From: Clostridium sp.
GTDB taxonomy: Bacteria; Bacillota; Clostridia; Clostridiales; Clostridiaceae
Length of the DNA: 64,000 bases
Assembly: GCF_021372645.1 (NCBI RefSeq)
Contig: NZ_JAJFUC010000029.1
Span: forward strand, 1 to 64,000
Reading direction: 5' to 3'
Shown: piece after piece, positions 1 through 7,958 of the stretch
Numbering within the stretch: position 1 is the stretch's first letter
Layout: every line of letters starts with the position of its first letter
Translations under genes and position numbers: made by a program
The notes under the pieces: generated by a model
Told to the model about the DNA's origin: nothing
The model's input: only the letters and a program-made list of their open reading frames with translations
Databases searched by the model: none

Positions 1-366
1 GAAAAAGATAAAAATTTTATTGTATTAGGCGATTATGATAAATTGAAACAAGTATTTATAAATCTTATTTCAAATGGAATTAAGTTTGGCAAGATACATG
101 GAACTGTATTGGTGAATTTAAGTAGCAATGCAGATTCTGTGGTTGTTGAAATTAAGGATAATGGTGTTGGAATAAAAAAAGAGGATTTGCCTTATGTTTT
201 TGAAAGAATGTATCGTGGAGATAAAAGCCGGCATAAAATTGAGGGTAACGGAATAGGGCTTACTCTCGTAAAGAAAATATTGTCGTTGCATTCTGCAACA
301 ATAGATGTAGAGAGCAGGGAAAATAAAGGAACTACATTTACTGCATATTTAAGTAAAAATAATTAA
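1..366 (+). CDS. sensor histidine kinase, C-terminal part (5' end outside window)
   Basis: The reading frame is open from base 1, so the gene starts to the left of the window. About 121 residues remain and they form an HATPase_c domain. An N-box (NLISNGIKF) lies near nt 58-85, a G1 box (DNGVGI) near nt 157-175, an F-box (PYVFERMYRG) and a G2 box (GNGIGL) near nt 244-262. The phospho-accepting His and any sensor domain are not visible. It would phosphorylate a response regulator, probably encoded just upstream. The next promoter carries an OmpR/PhoB-type direct repeat 60 bp after the stop, followed by copper-handling genes, so a CusS-like metal sensor is a reasonable inference. The ligand is not shown by the sequence. 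Confidence 0.9.
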   Translation, partial: EKDKNFIVLGDYDKLKQVFINLISNGIKFGKIHGTVLVNLSSNADSVVVEIKDNGVGIKKEDLPYVFERMYRGDKSRHKIEGNGIGLTLVKKILSLHSATIDVESRENKGTTFTAYLSKNN

Positions 367-424
367 TATATTTTTATAACTATGTGCTATGTAATTACAA
401 ATTTAGCAAAAAAATTATATGCAA

Positions 425-458
425 TCCTCATAAAATCTTCATAACTTTTTATTATAAT
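425..458 (+). promoter_or_regulatory. operator 1: 11-bp direct repeat plus -10 box
   Basis: TCCTCATAA at 425-433 and TCTTCATAA at 436-444 start 11 bp apart. A TATAAT box follows at 453-458, 17 bp after the start of the second repeat. The repeats cover the -35 position, as expected for an OmpR/PhoB-type activator. This drives the COG2836 fusion gene at 532. Same family as the sites at 2499, 3728, 7826, 12784, 14088 and 27218. Confidence 0.75.
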
Positions 459-531
459 TAATATATGTATAGATTGATTATAATTAAAGTTTGTTACTGG
501 AATAAAGTAAAATAATTCGGTGGAGGGCAAT

Positions 532-2358
532 ATGAGCATTAAGAGAGAGATTATTAAAGTATATGACATGACATGTACTTCTTGTGAAAACAGAGTGGAA
601 AAAGCATTAAAGAAAGTTGACGGAGTTGTAAATGCAATGGCAAGCTATAGTGCACAGCAAGTTACTGTTGAATATGACAGTAAATTATGCGCTAGGGAAC
701 AATTAAAGGAAGCTATTAATAAAACTGGTTATAGTACAAAAAGTTCAAATAACATTAAATTTGCAGGCTTTTTTGTTGTAGTTGCAGCTATTTTATTACT
801 AGGTAATTCTACATCAGGTTTTGATATGAGTGCTAAGTTAAATAATGCATCTTACGTGGTGTTATTTGTTGTTGGTATGCTTACATCTATCCATTGTGTT
901 GGTATGTGTGGTGGAATAATGCTTACACAAAGTTTATCTAAAAACAGCATTGTAAATGAAAAGCAGAATAGATTAAAGACTCTAATGCCTTCAATTTTAT
1001 ATAATGCTGGAAGAGTAACTTCATATACTATCATAGGTGGTATTGTAGGGGCTCTAGGTTCTGTATTATCATTATCACTTAATGTAAAAGCTGGACTTCA
1101 AATATTTGCTGGAGTATTTATGGTGATAATGGGATTAAATATGGCTGGTTTCTCTTTATTTAGAAAGTTCAATATTAAATTACCATGGTCATCATGTAAA
1201 ATAAAAAATAAACCTAAAGCTTCTTTCTTGGTTGGAATGCTAAATGGATTGATGCCTTGTGGACCATTACAAACAATGCAGCTATACGCGTTAGGCACAG
1301 GTAGTGCAGCAGCTGGAGCTATATCAATGTTATTGTTTTCATTAGGAACAGTTCCTTTAATGTTAGTATTTGGAGCAATATCAGGTTTTTTAAGTAAAGG
1401 TTATACGAAACAACTTCTAAAGTTTAGTGGGATTTTAGTAATAATACTTGGAATAATAATGGGGAATAGAGGTCTTGCCCTAGCAGGTGTTGGAGTTCCA
1501 GGTGTTGATACATTAACACAAAGCATTTCAGGAAATGGAGCTCAGGCATCTCAAACCAATATAGCTAAGGCAACTATTGAAAATGGAGTTCAAGTAATTA
1601 AGATGACTGCAGATAATAATGGCTATACTCCTAATGCTTTTTATGTGCAAAAAGGTATACCTGTTAAGTGGATTATCACAGGAAGTCAAATTAATTCTTG
1701 TAATAATGAAGTAGTAGTACCATCACTTAACATACAAAAAACTTTAAAGTCTGGTGAAAATATAATAGAATTTACACCAAAAGATGAAGATATAAATTTT
1801 AGTTGTTGGATGGGAATGATAAGAGGAGTAATTAAAGTTACAGATAATCTTGATTCTGTAGATACATCAAAGGCAGATTCATCAATTCCAGCTCCAAGCA
1901 GTGGAATGAGCTGCTGTACAGGTGGTGGTGGAGCAGCAAATACTGCACCACAAACGCCAAGCATATATGGTAATGATTTAAGTAAAGTTTCTACTGATAG
2001 ATTAGTTAAAAAGGCTAATATTTCAGGAAGCACTCAAAGATTAAATATAAAAGGAACTGGCTATGAGTTTGAGCCACTTGTAGTAGTGCTGGAAAAAGGA
2101 ATAAAAACTAACCTATCTATTGATCTTAATGATTTTGATAATTCGAATGGTGAATTTACTTTAGTAAATTCGGATAGTGGCGAGAAGGTAAGTTCATTTA
2201 CAGGGAAAAAAGGTATAGTTAATGTTGAATTTAAGATAGATAAAGCTGGAACTTATGTTATTATTAAAGATAATGTAGCAGCAGTTGGTCTTGAAGTTAC
2301 TGATTCATTAAAAACAGTGAACTTAGAGGATATTCGTAAAAAATTAATAAATGGATAA
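532..2358 (+). CDS. HMA - COG2836 (UreH/SafE-like) membrane - cupredoxin fusion protein
   Basis: A 608-residue protein. The ATG at 532 is preferred to the in-frame GTG at 520 because GGAGG at 522-526 lies inside the longer form and is well spaced from the ATG. Residues 1-68 are an HMA metal-binding domain with C15-T-S-C18. A multi-helix DsbD_2/COG2836 membrane domain follows (about 75-315), with the family motifs HCVGMCGG (C122, C126) and MPCGP (C243). Residues about 350-438 look like a cupredoxin, with possible ligands C390, C425 and M427/M429. A Gly/Cys linker (SCCTGGGG) leads to a second cupredoxin-like beta domain to the C-terminus. COG2836 proteins accompany ccoGHIS copper-delivery genes elsewhere. 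A role moving or buffering copper at the membrane is inferred. Operator 1 controls it and a terminator follows. Confidence 0.85.
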   Translation: MSIKREIIKVYDMTCTSCENRVEKALKKVDGVVNAMASYSAQQVTVEYDSKLCAREQLKEAINKTGYSTKSSNNIKFAGFFVVVAAILLLGNSTSGFDMSAKLNNASYVVLFVVGMLTSIHCVGMCGGIMLTQSLSKNSIVNEKQNRLKTLMPSILYNAGRVTSYTIIGGIVGALGSVLSLSLNVKAGLQIFAGVFMVIMGLNMAGFSLFRKFNIKLPWSSCKIKNKPKASFLVGMLNGLMPCGPLQTMQLYALGTGSAAAGAISMLLFSLGTVPLMLVFGAISGFLSKGYTKQLLKFSGILVIILGIIMGNRGLALAGVGVPGVDTLTQSISGNGAQASQTNIAKATIENGVQVIKMTADNNGYTPNAFYVQKGIPVKWIITGSQINSCNNEVVVPSLNIQKTLKSGENIIEFTPKDEDINFSCWMGMIRGVIKVTDNLDSVDTSKADSSIPAPSSGMSCCTGGGGAANTAPQTPSIYGNDLSKVSTDRLVKKANISGSTQRLNIKGTGYEFEPLVVVLEKGIKTNLSIDLNDFDNSNGEFTLVNSDSGEKVSSFTGKKGIVNVEFKIDKAGTYVIIKDNVAAVGLEVTDSLKTVNLEDIRKKLING

Positions 2359-2369
2359 AGTTCGTTATG

Positions 2370-2410
2370 AAAAAGTTGGTGTCTACTATATAAATAGATA
2401 TCAACTTTTT
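2370..2410 (+). terminator. rho-independent terminator
   Basis: A 16-bp stem with two G-U pairs (AAAAAGTTGG... with ...CAACTTTTT) ends in a T-run just after the fusion gene. Confidence 0.75.
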
Positions 2411-2498
2411 ATTGTGAAAGTTATGTATATAATTTATGTAGTCAGTTTTAATTATCTGGATAATTAAAATTTTAAATAATAATTAAAATTGATTCCTA

Positions 2499-2532
2499 TC
2501 TTCATATTATCTTCATAACATTTATTTATAAT
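2499..2532 (+). promoter_or_regulatory. operator 2: 11-bp direct repeat plus -10 box
   Basis: TCTTCATAT at 2499 and TCTTCATAA at 2510, 11 bp apart. TATAAT is at 2527-2532, 17 bp from the start of the second repeat. It drives the HMA pair at 2553 and 2819. Confidence 0.78.
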
Positions 2533-2552
2533 GTATTTACAAGGAGGCGATA

Positions 2553-2794
2553 ATGATGAAAAGCTATAGTTTAAGTTTTAAACAAGAAAGTATGCTTTGT
2601 CATGGATGTCTAATGAATGTTGTAAAAACGTTAAGCTCCCTTCAGGAGTTAGTAGGAGTTGATGTTAATCTAGAATCTAAAAAAAAATTAAAGTAATCTA
2701 TAAGGGTAAAGAGATATCAAGAGAAGATATTAAAGACATTGTAAATAGATCAATTTTAAGTGGGAAAGTCGTTAAGTTGGAACATTCGCTATAA
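2553..2794 (+). pseudogene. small HMA-domain metal-binding protein, frameshifted at an A9 run
   Basis: AAGGAGG at 2541 precedes ATG codons at 2553 and 2556. The frame reads a short HMA-like protein with a CHGC metal site (MLCHGCLMNVV) but stops at 2694-2696 after 47 residues, directly after nine A's at 2679-2687. A shift to the -1 frame at the A-run (as if one A were added) opens the rest of the fold (IKVIYKGKEISREDIK...), ending at 2792-2794, for about 80 residues. This may be a sequencing undercall, a real inactivating mutation, or slippage on the A-run. It is under operator 2 and is followed by the small membrane protein at 2819. Confidence 0.7.
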
Positions 2795-2818
2795 TAAAAA
2801 TATGAGGAGGAAATTATT

Positions 2819-3103
2819 ATGAATTGTCATGGAAATAATAAAAATGGAGAAAATAAAAAACACAATCCAATTAAGCATATGTTAATGATGGTACTTTGCT
2901 GCGGATTACCTTTTATAATTGTTGGAGCTCTTTCTTTTGTAAATATTGGAACAGGATTTAAAGCAGCAATAGGGGGAATAGCACCTTTCATATGTCCTAT
3001 AATGATGGTACTTATGATGGGGATGATGTTTAAGGATAGTAAGCATGAAAATTGCTGTAGTGGAAAGAAAGAAGTGAATGAAAGCCAAAACAAAATAGAA
3101 TAA
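2819..3103 (+). CDS. small Cys/His/Met-bearing membrane protein (unknown family)
   Basis: A 94-residue protein with a good GAGGAGG site at 2804-2810. The N-terminus is hydrophilic (MNCHGNNKNGEN). Two hydrophobic helices (about 20-40 and 48-68) follow, the second rich in Met (MMVLMMGMMF). The tail contains HENCCSG. I do not recognise a named family. Cys, His and Met at both ends of a short membrane hairpin, and its place in the same transcription unit as an HMA protein between other copper genes, suggest a role in copper binding or transport at the membrane. That role is inference. Confidence 0.75.
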   Translation: MNCHGNNKNGENKKHNPIKHMLMMVLCCGLPFIIVGALSFVNIGTGFKAAIGGIAPFICPIMMVLMMGMMFKDSKHENCCSGKKEVNESQNKIE

Positions 3104-3178
3104 CAGTTTATGTAAGTGTTTTTTTATAAAAATAAAAGAAATGGAAAATTAACGAATTACTGTTATATTTGCTACTAG

Positions 3179-3245
3179 TATAATAATTGTCTACTTACAA
3201 ATAATAATCAAGGATATTAAAAATATCTAGATTATTTTTAGGAGG
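3179..3245 (+). promoter_or_regulatory. promoter and leader of the DUF326 gene, shared with the DUF378 gene
   Basis: TATAAT at 3179-3184 is followed by a leader that aligns without gaps with the leader at 7235-7270 upstream of the DUF378 gene. Both contain TCTAnTTACAAATAATA at the same distance from the -10 box. A short hairpin (GATATT/AATATC) lies before the ribosome site. This leader lacks the TCTTCATA repeats, so a different regulator may act here. Confidence 0.45.
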
Positions 3246-3259
3246 ACAATATAACGAGT

Positions 3260-3601
3260 ATGGCTATGATGACCCAAAATAAACATCAAACATGTATCGA
3301 TGAATGTAATAAATGTGCACAAGCATGTTATGAATGCTTTAAAGCATGCTTAAATGAACCAGATGTTAATGCAAGAAAGAACTGTATAAGTTTGATTATT
3401 GAATGTGCACAAATGTGCCAGATGTCAGCTTCACTTATGTCAATGGAAGGTAAATTTATGAAAGAACATTGTAAATTGTGCGCTGATATATGTAATAAAT
3501 GTGCTGCAGAATGTGATATGTTTAAGGATGATCATTGTAGAAATTGCGCTACAGAATGTTATGCATGTGCAGATGAATGTAGGAAAATGACTAATATGTA
3601 G
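3260..3601 (+). CDS. DUF326 four-helix-bundle copper-binding protein (Csp-like)
   Basis: A 113-residue protein with 19 cysteines, mostly as CxxxC and CxxC pairs along predicted helices (CIDECNKCAQAC, CADICNKCAAEC, CATECYACADEC). This is the pattern of DUF326/Csp copper storage proteins, which line the core of a four-helix bundle with Cys thiolates and bind many Cu(I) ions. It has no signal peptide, so it should be cytosolic (Csp3-like). The start is uncertain: AGGAGG at 3240-3245 is 14 bp from the ATG at 3260 but 5 bp from an in-frame ATA at 3251, which may be a decayed ATG. The neighbours are copper genes. Confidence 0.88.
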   Translation: MAMMTQNKHQTCIDECNKCAQACYECFKACLNEPDVNARKNCISLIIECAQMCQMSASLMSMEGKFMKEHCKLCADICNKCAAECDMFKDDHCRNCATECYACADECRKMTNM

Positions 3602-3621
3602 TAGGATTAAAGAAATTTAGT

Positions 3622-3655
3622 AAAGAGTACTGCTTAATTTAAAGTAGTACTTTTT
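3622..3655 (+). terminator. rho-independent terminator
   Basis: The stem AAAGAGTACTGCTT pairs with AAAGTAGTACTTTTT just after the DUF326 gene and ends in T's. Confidence 0.7.
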
Positions 3656-3727
3656 ACTATTTAATAAATTATTAAGTTTCTAAATGAAAGTAAGCATAAA
3701 AGCAATTAGTTAGATTTTATAAATTCA

Positions 3728-3761
3728 TCTTCATATTTTCTTCATAAAAAAGAGTTAATAT
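3728..3761 (+). promoter_or_regulatory. operator 3: 11-bp direct repeat plus -10 box (copA promoter)
   Basis: TCTTCATAT at 3728 and TCTTCATAA at 3739, 11 bp apart. A TAATAT -10 box is at 3756-3761, again 17 bp from the second repeat start. Confidence 0.78.
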
Positions 3762-3837
3762 ATAGTCATAAAATAAATAACACATTAGGAATTTGCCTAA
3801 TTAATAAATAATATTTTTTAGAAAGGGGTTTTGTATA

Positions 3838-6282
3838 GTGGCTAATAAAATACTTAAAATAGAAGGAATGACTTGTGCAGCATGTGCTAAAGCTGTTGAA
3901 AGGGCAGCTAAAAAATTAGATGGTGTTACTGATGCAAATGTAAATATAGCTACGGAAAAATTAAGTATAACTTTTGATGAAGGAAAGTCTGATTTAGAAA
4001 AAATAAAAGCTGCAATAGAAAAAGCAGGATATAAAGCGATAAATGAAGCTACAAATGCTACTTTAAGGATAGAGGGAATGACTTGTGCTGCATGCTCAAA
4101 GGCAGTTGAAAGAGCTGTGAAAAAATTAAATGGAATAGTTGAAGCTAATGTTAATCTAGCAACAGAAAAGCTTTCTGTTTCTTTTGAACCTTCTATAGTA
4201 ACAATATCAGAAATAAAAAAGGCAGTGGATAAAGCTGGATACAATGCTACTAGTGAAGTTGAAGCAACAGTTGATAAGGATAAAGAAAGAAAAGAAAAAG
4301 AAATCAAGAATCTATGGAGAAGATTTCTAGTTTCAGTTATATTTACAGTACCATTATTAGTTATTACAATGGGGCATATGTTAGGTTATATGTTACCAGA
4401 GTTTATAGATCCAATGATAAATCCAATTAATTATGGAATAATTCAAGTTATTTTAGTTGTTCCAGTAATGCTGGCAGGAAAGAGATTTTTCCAAGTGGGA
4501 TTTAAATCCTTAATTATGAGAAGTCCCAATATGGATTCATTGATTTCAATCGGATCATCAGCAGCATTTTTATATGGGATTTTTGCAATATATCAGATTC
4601 TTATTGGAAATTTAAATTATGTATATGATTTGTATTTTGAATCAGCAGCTACAATTTTAACATTAATAACATTAGGTAAGTATTTAGAATCAGTAACTAA
4701 AGGTAAAACATCAGAAGCTATCAAAAAGCTAATGGGGCTTGTTCCAAAAACAGCTACTGTTATTAAAGATGGCAAGGAAATGATAATTCCAATAGATGAT
4801 GTTGAGGTAGGAGATATAATTTTTGTTAAACCAGGTGAAAAACTTCCTGTTGATGGTGAAGTTATAGAAGGGATGACTTCTATAGATGAATCAATGCTTA
4901 CTGGTGAAAGTATACCAGTTGAAAAGGCTATAGGTTCAAAAGTTATTGGTGCAAGCATAAATAAAAATGGATCTATAAAATATGTTGCTAAAAAAGTTGG
5001 AAAAGATACTGCATTAGCTCAAATTATTAAGTTAGTTGAGGAAGCTCAAGGATCAAAAGCACCTATAGCTAAGATGGCTGACATAATTTCTGGTTATTTT
5101 GTTCCTGTGGTTATGAGTTTAGCATTAATAGCTTCAATTACTTGGTATGTTCTTGGTCAATCACCTACATTTTCGTTAACTATCTTCATTGCTGTTTTAG
5201 TTATTGCATGTCCTTGTGCTTTAGGTTTAGCTACGCCAACAGCAATTATGGTTGGAACAGGTAAAGGTGCAGAAAATGGTGTACTTATCAAAAGTGGTGA
5301 AGCTCTAGAAACTGCTCACAAGGTTAAAACAATTGTATTTGATAAAACAGGAACTATTACTGAAGGGAAACCTAAGGTAACAGATATAATATCAATAAAT
5401 TTATCAAAAAATGAATTACTTCAAATTGCTGCCAGCGGAGAAAAAGGATCAGAGCATCCATTAGGAGAGGCGATTGTAAAATCTGCTGAAGAAAGAAAAA
5501 TTGAATTTAAACCAACAAAGAATTTTAAAGCTATTTTAGGAAAAGGTATAGAAGTTAATATTGATGATAAGAATATTTTATTAGGTAATAGAAGATTATT
5601 GATTGATAAAGAAATAAGTCTCGAATTTCTAGAAGATGAATCAAATAGATTAGCATCTGAAGGAAAGACACCAATGTATATTGTTATTAATAACAAGTTG
5701 GAATGCATAATTGCGGTAGCTGATACTGTTAAGGAAAGCAGCAAAAAAGCAATTGAAAAATTGCATTCAATGGGTATAGAAGTTGCAATGTTAACTGGCG
5801 ATAATAAAAGAACTGCGGATGCCATTGCTAAGGAAGTAGGAATAGATGTAGTTATTTCTGAAGTTCTACCAAATGATAAAGCGAAGGAAGTAAAAAGTCT
5901 TCAAGATAAAGGCAAAGTTGTTGCAATGGTTGGAGATGGAATAAATGATGCTCCAGCATTGGCTCAGGCAGATATGGGAATTGCAATTGGTTCAGGTACA
6001 GATGTAGCCATTGAATCTGCTGATATAGTTTTAATGAGAAGTGACTTAATGGATGTTCCTACAGCAATTCAATTAAGTAAGAAAACTATAGGAAATATAA
6101 AACAAAATTTATTTTGGGCTTTTGGATATAATACTCTAGGAATACCAGTAGCTATGGGAATATTATATGCTTTTGGTGGTCCATTATTAAACCCAATGAT
6201 TGCAGCACTTGCTATGAGTTTAAGTTCTGTGTCTGTATTATTAAATGCTCTTAGGCTAAAGACTTTTAAACCTTTAGTTTAA
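3838..6282 (+). CDS. copA: copper-exporting P1B-type ATPase CopA
   Basis: An 814-residue protein with a GTG start after AAAGGGG. It pumps Cu(I) out of the cytosol using ATP. Two tandem HMA domains are present (C13-A-A-C16 and C83-A-A-C86), about 45% alike by eye, followed by the eight-helix P1B core. The membrane metal site is C458-P-C460. The phosphorylation motif is DKTGT at 502, the actuator motif is TGES, the SEHPLGEA motif typical of P1B pumps is present, and GDGINDAP is at 699. CPC with two CxxC domains is the Cu(I) class signature. The CopZ chaperone gene follows 82 bp downstream. Operator 3 controls the promoter. Confidence 0.97.
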   Translation: MANKILKIEGMTCAACAKAVERAAKKLDGVTDANVNIATEKLSITFDEGKSDLEKIKAAIEKAGYKAINEATNATLRIEGMTCAACSKAVERAVKKLNGIVEANVNLATEKLSVSFEPSIVTISEIKKAVDKAGYNATSEVEATVDKDKERKEKEIKNLWRRFLVSVIFTVPLLVITMGHMLGYMLPEFIDPMINPINYGIIQVILVVPVMLAGKRFFQVGFKSLIMRSPNMDSLISIGSSAAFLYGIFAIYQILIGNLNYVYDLYFESAATILTLITLGKYLESVTKGKTSEAIKKLMGLVPKTATVIKDGKEMIIPIDDVEVGDIIFVKPGEKLPVDGEVIEGMTSIDESMLTGESIPVEKAIGSKVIGASINKNGSIKYVAKKVGKDTALAQIIKLVEEAQGSKAPIAKMADIISGYFVPVVMSLALIASITWYVLGQSPTFSLTIFIAVLVIACPCALGLATPTAIMVGTGKGAENGVLIKSGEALETAHKVKTIVFDKTGTITEGKPKVTDIISINLSKNELLQIAASGEKGSEHPLGEAIVKSAEERKIEFKPTKNFKAILGKGIEVNIDDKNILLGNRRLLIDKEISLEFLEDESNRLASEGKTPMYIVINNKLECIIAVADTVKESSKKAIEKLHSMGIEVAMLTGDNKRTADAIAKEVGIDVVISEVLPNDKAKEVKSLQDKGKVVAMVGDGINDAPALAQADMGIAIGSGTDVAIESADIVLMRSDLMDVPTAIQLSKKTIGNIKQNLFWAFGYNTLGIPVAMGILYAFGGPLLNPMIAALAMSLSSVSVLLNALRLKTFKPLV

Positions 6283-6364
6283 AGGATTTATTATAATAAA
6301 AAATGCTTAAAAGGATTAAATAAAGCCTTAAAGCTAATAATGTAATTTGAGAGGAGAAATGAAA

Positions 6365-6574
6365 ATGAAAAAGAAAATAGTAATTGAAGGTATGAGTTGT
6401 GGGCATTGTGTAAGCCATGTTGCTGAAGCTCTTGAGGAGGTTGGAGCAGGTGATATAAAAGTAAATCTAGAAGAAGGAAATGCCATTGCTGAAGTTGGAG
6501 ATGTTTCTGATGAAGCAATTAAAGCAGCTATTGAAGATGCAGGATATGATGTTTTAGAAATTGAAGAAGCTTAA
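6365..6574 (+). CDS. copZ: copper chaperone CopZ
   Basis: A 69-residue single HMA domain with GMSCGHC near the N-terminus, the length usual for CopZ. It carries Cu(I) to CopA. The ATG at 6365 is chosen because GAGGAG at 6351-6356 is 8 bp away. The ATG at 6359 is only 2 bp from that site, and the TTG at 6347 lies upstream of it. No terminator separates it from copA, so cotranscription is likely. The acidic second half (EEVGAGDIKVNLEEGNAIAE) suits docking with CopA. Confidence 0.93.
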   Translation: MKKKIVIEGMSCGHCVSHVAEALEEVGAGDIKVNLEEGNAIAEVGDVSDEAIKAAIEDAGYDVLEIEEA

Positions 6575-6629
6575 GGAACAAAAAATATTATAATTCTAAT
6601 ACATTAGAAGGAAAGAGTGTAAAATAAAA

Positions 6630-6693
6630 ATAGTCTGTGTAAACTTCATGAAGATGATATGATAAATAATCAAGTGATGTTTACACAGACTAT
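6630..6693. repeat. perfect 15-bp inverted repeat hairpin
   Basis: Bases 6630-6644 (ATAGTCTGTGTAAAC) are perfectly complementary to 6679-6693, with a 34-nt spacer. It lies after copZ and next to the multicopper oxidase relic. No T-run follows directly, so it is not a classic terminator. It may be a small palindromic insertion or a processed RNA structure. Confidence 0.6.
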
Positions 6694-6820
6694 ATCTTTA
6701 TTTAGAGATAAATTAGATAAATTTATTAATAGAGTTTATGTTATATATTCTAAATCATATTACCATATATATTCTTCAGAATGTGCGCAAAAATATAGTA
6801 TTAGAAGATATTATATTATC

Positions 6821-7171
6821 ATGCTCAAAGAGTTTAAAGTAGAAGAATTACCAATGGGAGTAGTTAAAACTGGTAAATATGAAATAGATCCTCATTCACA
6901 TGACTTTAATTTCTTTACAATGAATGGAAGAGCTTTTCCTTTTACCACTCCTTTAGTAGTGAAACATGGTGAAAATATAAAGATAAGACTAGCAAATGCT
7001 ATGGAAAAGGCTCATCATATTCATAAACATCAGTTCATAATATCGGCTGCTGATGGAAATATAATAGATCCACGAAATAGAATGAAAAAAGAGCAATATA
7101 CATGTAGCATCAGGGGAAACATGGGATGCTGAATTTTTTACTGAATTAAAAGTATTAAGGAGTCTAATATG
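6821..7171 (+). pseudogene. multicopper oxidase relic (cupredoxin domain fragment, frameshifted)
   Basis: The frame from 6821 encodes FTMNGRAFPFTTPLVV...RLANAMEKAHHIHKHQF...AADGN, the pattern of a C-terminal multicopper oxidase domain, including an HxHxH copper-binding stretch (HIHKH). Near nt 7093 the frame is lost. The next frame continues with NIHVASGETWDAEFF, which fits the family, and then stops at 7169-7171. The final HCH-type motif and all upstream domains are missing. An open frame extends back to 6659, but that part does not look like an oxidase. The cell once had a copper oxidase here and has lost it. Confidence 0.75.
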
Positions 7172-7234
7172 AATTAACTTCAGATTAAGGATCTTTAATA
7201 CTATAATTTTAGTATTTTGTATTAATTTAATTTG

Positions 7235-7270
7235 TATAATATTTATCTATTTACAAATAATAGATGAAGT
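7235..7270 (+). promoter_or_regulatory. promoter/leader of the DUF378 gene, similar to the DUF326 leader
   Basis: TATAAT at 7235-7240 is followed by a leader matching the one at 3179 in about 22 of its first 26 positions. The TTACAAATAATA core is at the same offset. Confidence 0.45.
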
Positions 7271-7348
7271 ATTTAAAATATTTAAATTATTATATTTTAT
7301 TAAATTTAAACATAATAAAATATATTTAGTAAAAGGAAGTGAATAAAA

Positions 7349-7558
7349 ATGAGAACAATAACATGGGTATTAGTTATTGCAGCTGCTATAAGATTAGGAA
7401 TAATAGGTTTTTTGGGAGCTGATTTCATAGGGCTTGCCTTTGGTTCTGCACCTGTAACAATGTCTTGGTTCGATCGAGTAGTTTGTGGCATAGTTGGTAT
7501 AGCGGGAATATATGCAATTTATCTATTATTCAAAGGAACGAATAATGAAGTAGCCTAG
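7349..7558 (+). CDS. DUF378 small membrane protein (YuzA-like)
   Basis: A 69-residue protein with two hydrophobic helices and the DUF378 pattern (MSWFDRVVCGIVGIAGIYAIYLLF at the C-terminal half). AAAGGAAG precedes the ATG. The biochemical function of DUF378 is unknown. The leader resembles that of the DUF326 copper-binding protein at 3260, which suggests coregulation and perhaps a metal-stress role. No operon partner is adjacent. Confidence 0.8.
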   Translation: MRTITWVLVIAAAIRLGIIGFLGADFIGLAFGSAPVTMSWFDRVVCGIVGIAGIYAIYLLFKGTNNEVA

Positions 7559-7665
7559 TAGAATAGGAAAAGTAATTTAATCATTTTAATCATTAAAGCA
7601 AAGGAAAGAGTCAGAAATTAATTTCTACAGAAAAATAGAATTAAATTGGATAATTGCAATCTCAC

Positions 7666-7702
7666 AAAAAGGAAGCTATTAAATTTTTAGCTTTCTTTTT
7701 TG
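7666..7702 (+). terminator. rho-independent terminator
   Basis: AAGGAAGCTA pairs with TAGCTTTCTT and is followed by T's. Confidence 0.75.
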
Positions 7703-7825
7703 TTGATTAATAAAATCTATTATTCAATTAAAAAAGATAAATTTACATAGTGTAAAATTTATTATATTACAACATCGTAAAATTAAGTTATAAGGAATTT
7801 AATATAGTGTTACAAATTGGAATAA

Positions 7826-7859
7826 TCTTCATAAAATCTTCATAAAAAAATGTTATTAT
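7826..7859 (+). promoter_or_regulatory. operator 4: 11-bp direct repeat plus -10 box (chemoreceptor promoter)
   Basis: TCTTCATAA at 7826 and a second identical copy at 7837. TATTAT is at 7854-7859, 17 bp from the second copy. This is the cleanest pair in the window. Confidence 0.8.
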
Positions 7860-7958
7860 TTGAATTGTTAAAAGTTAGTATTTTAAGAATAGTTTTCGAA
7901 AACAAAATGATATGCTTATTCTATTAGGAGATAACTATAAATTGGGGAGGGACATATT

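Larger units (their letters stand above)
7559..7958. other. intergenic stretch: terminator and operator 4 only
   Basis: 400 bp between the DUF378 gene and the chemoreceptor. It holds the terminator at 7666-7702 and operator 4 at 7826-7859. No coding sequence is seen. Confidence 0.7.

Noticed and set aside
3801-4307. Minus-strand ORF over the start of copA
   Set aside because: It is antisense to the two HMA domains; its internal repeat simply mirrors their duplication.
6659-6820. N-terminal extension of the oxidase relic
   Set aside because: The extra 54 codons have no oxidase similarity and begin inside the hairpin at 6630-6693. Probably unrelated DNA.
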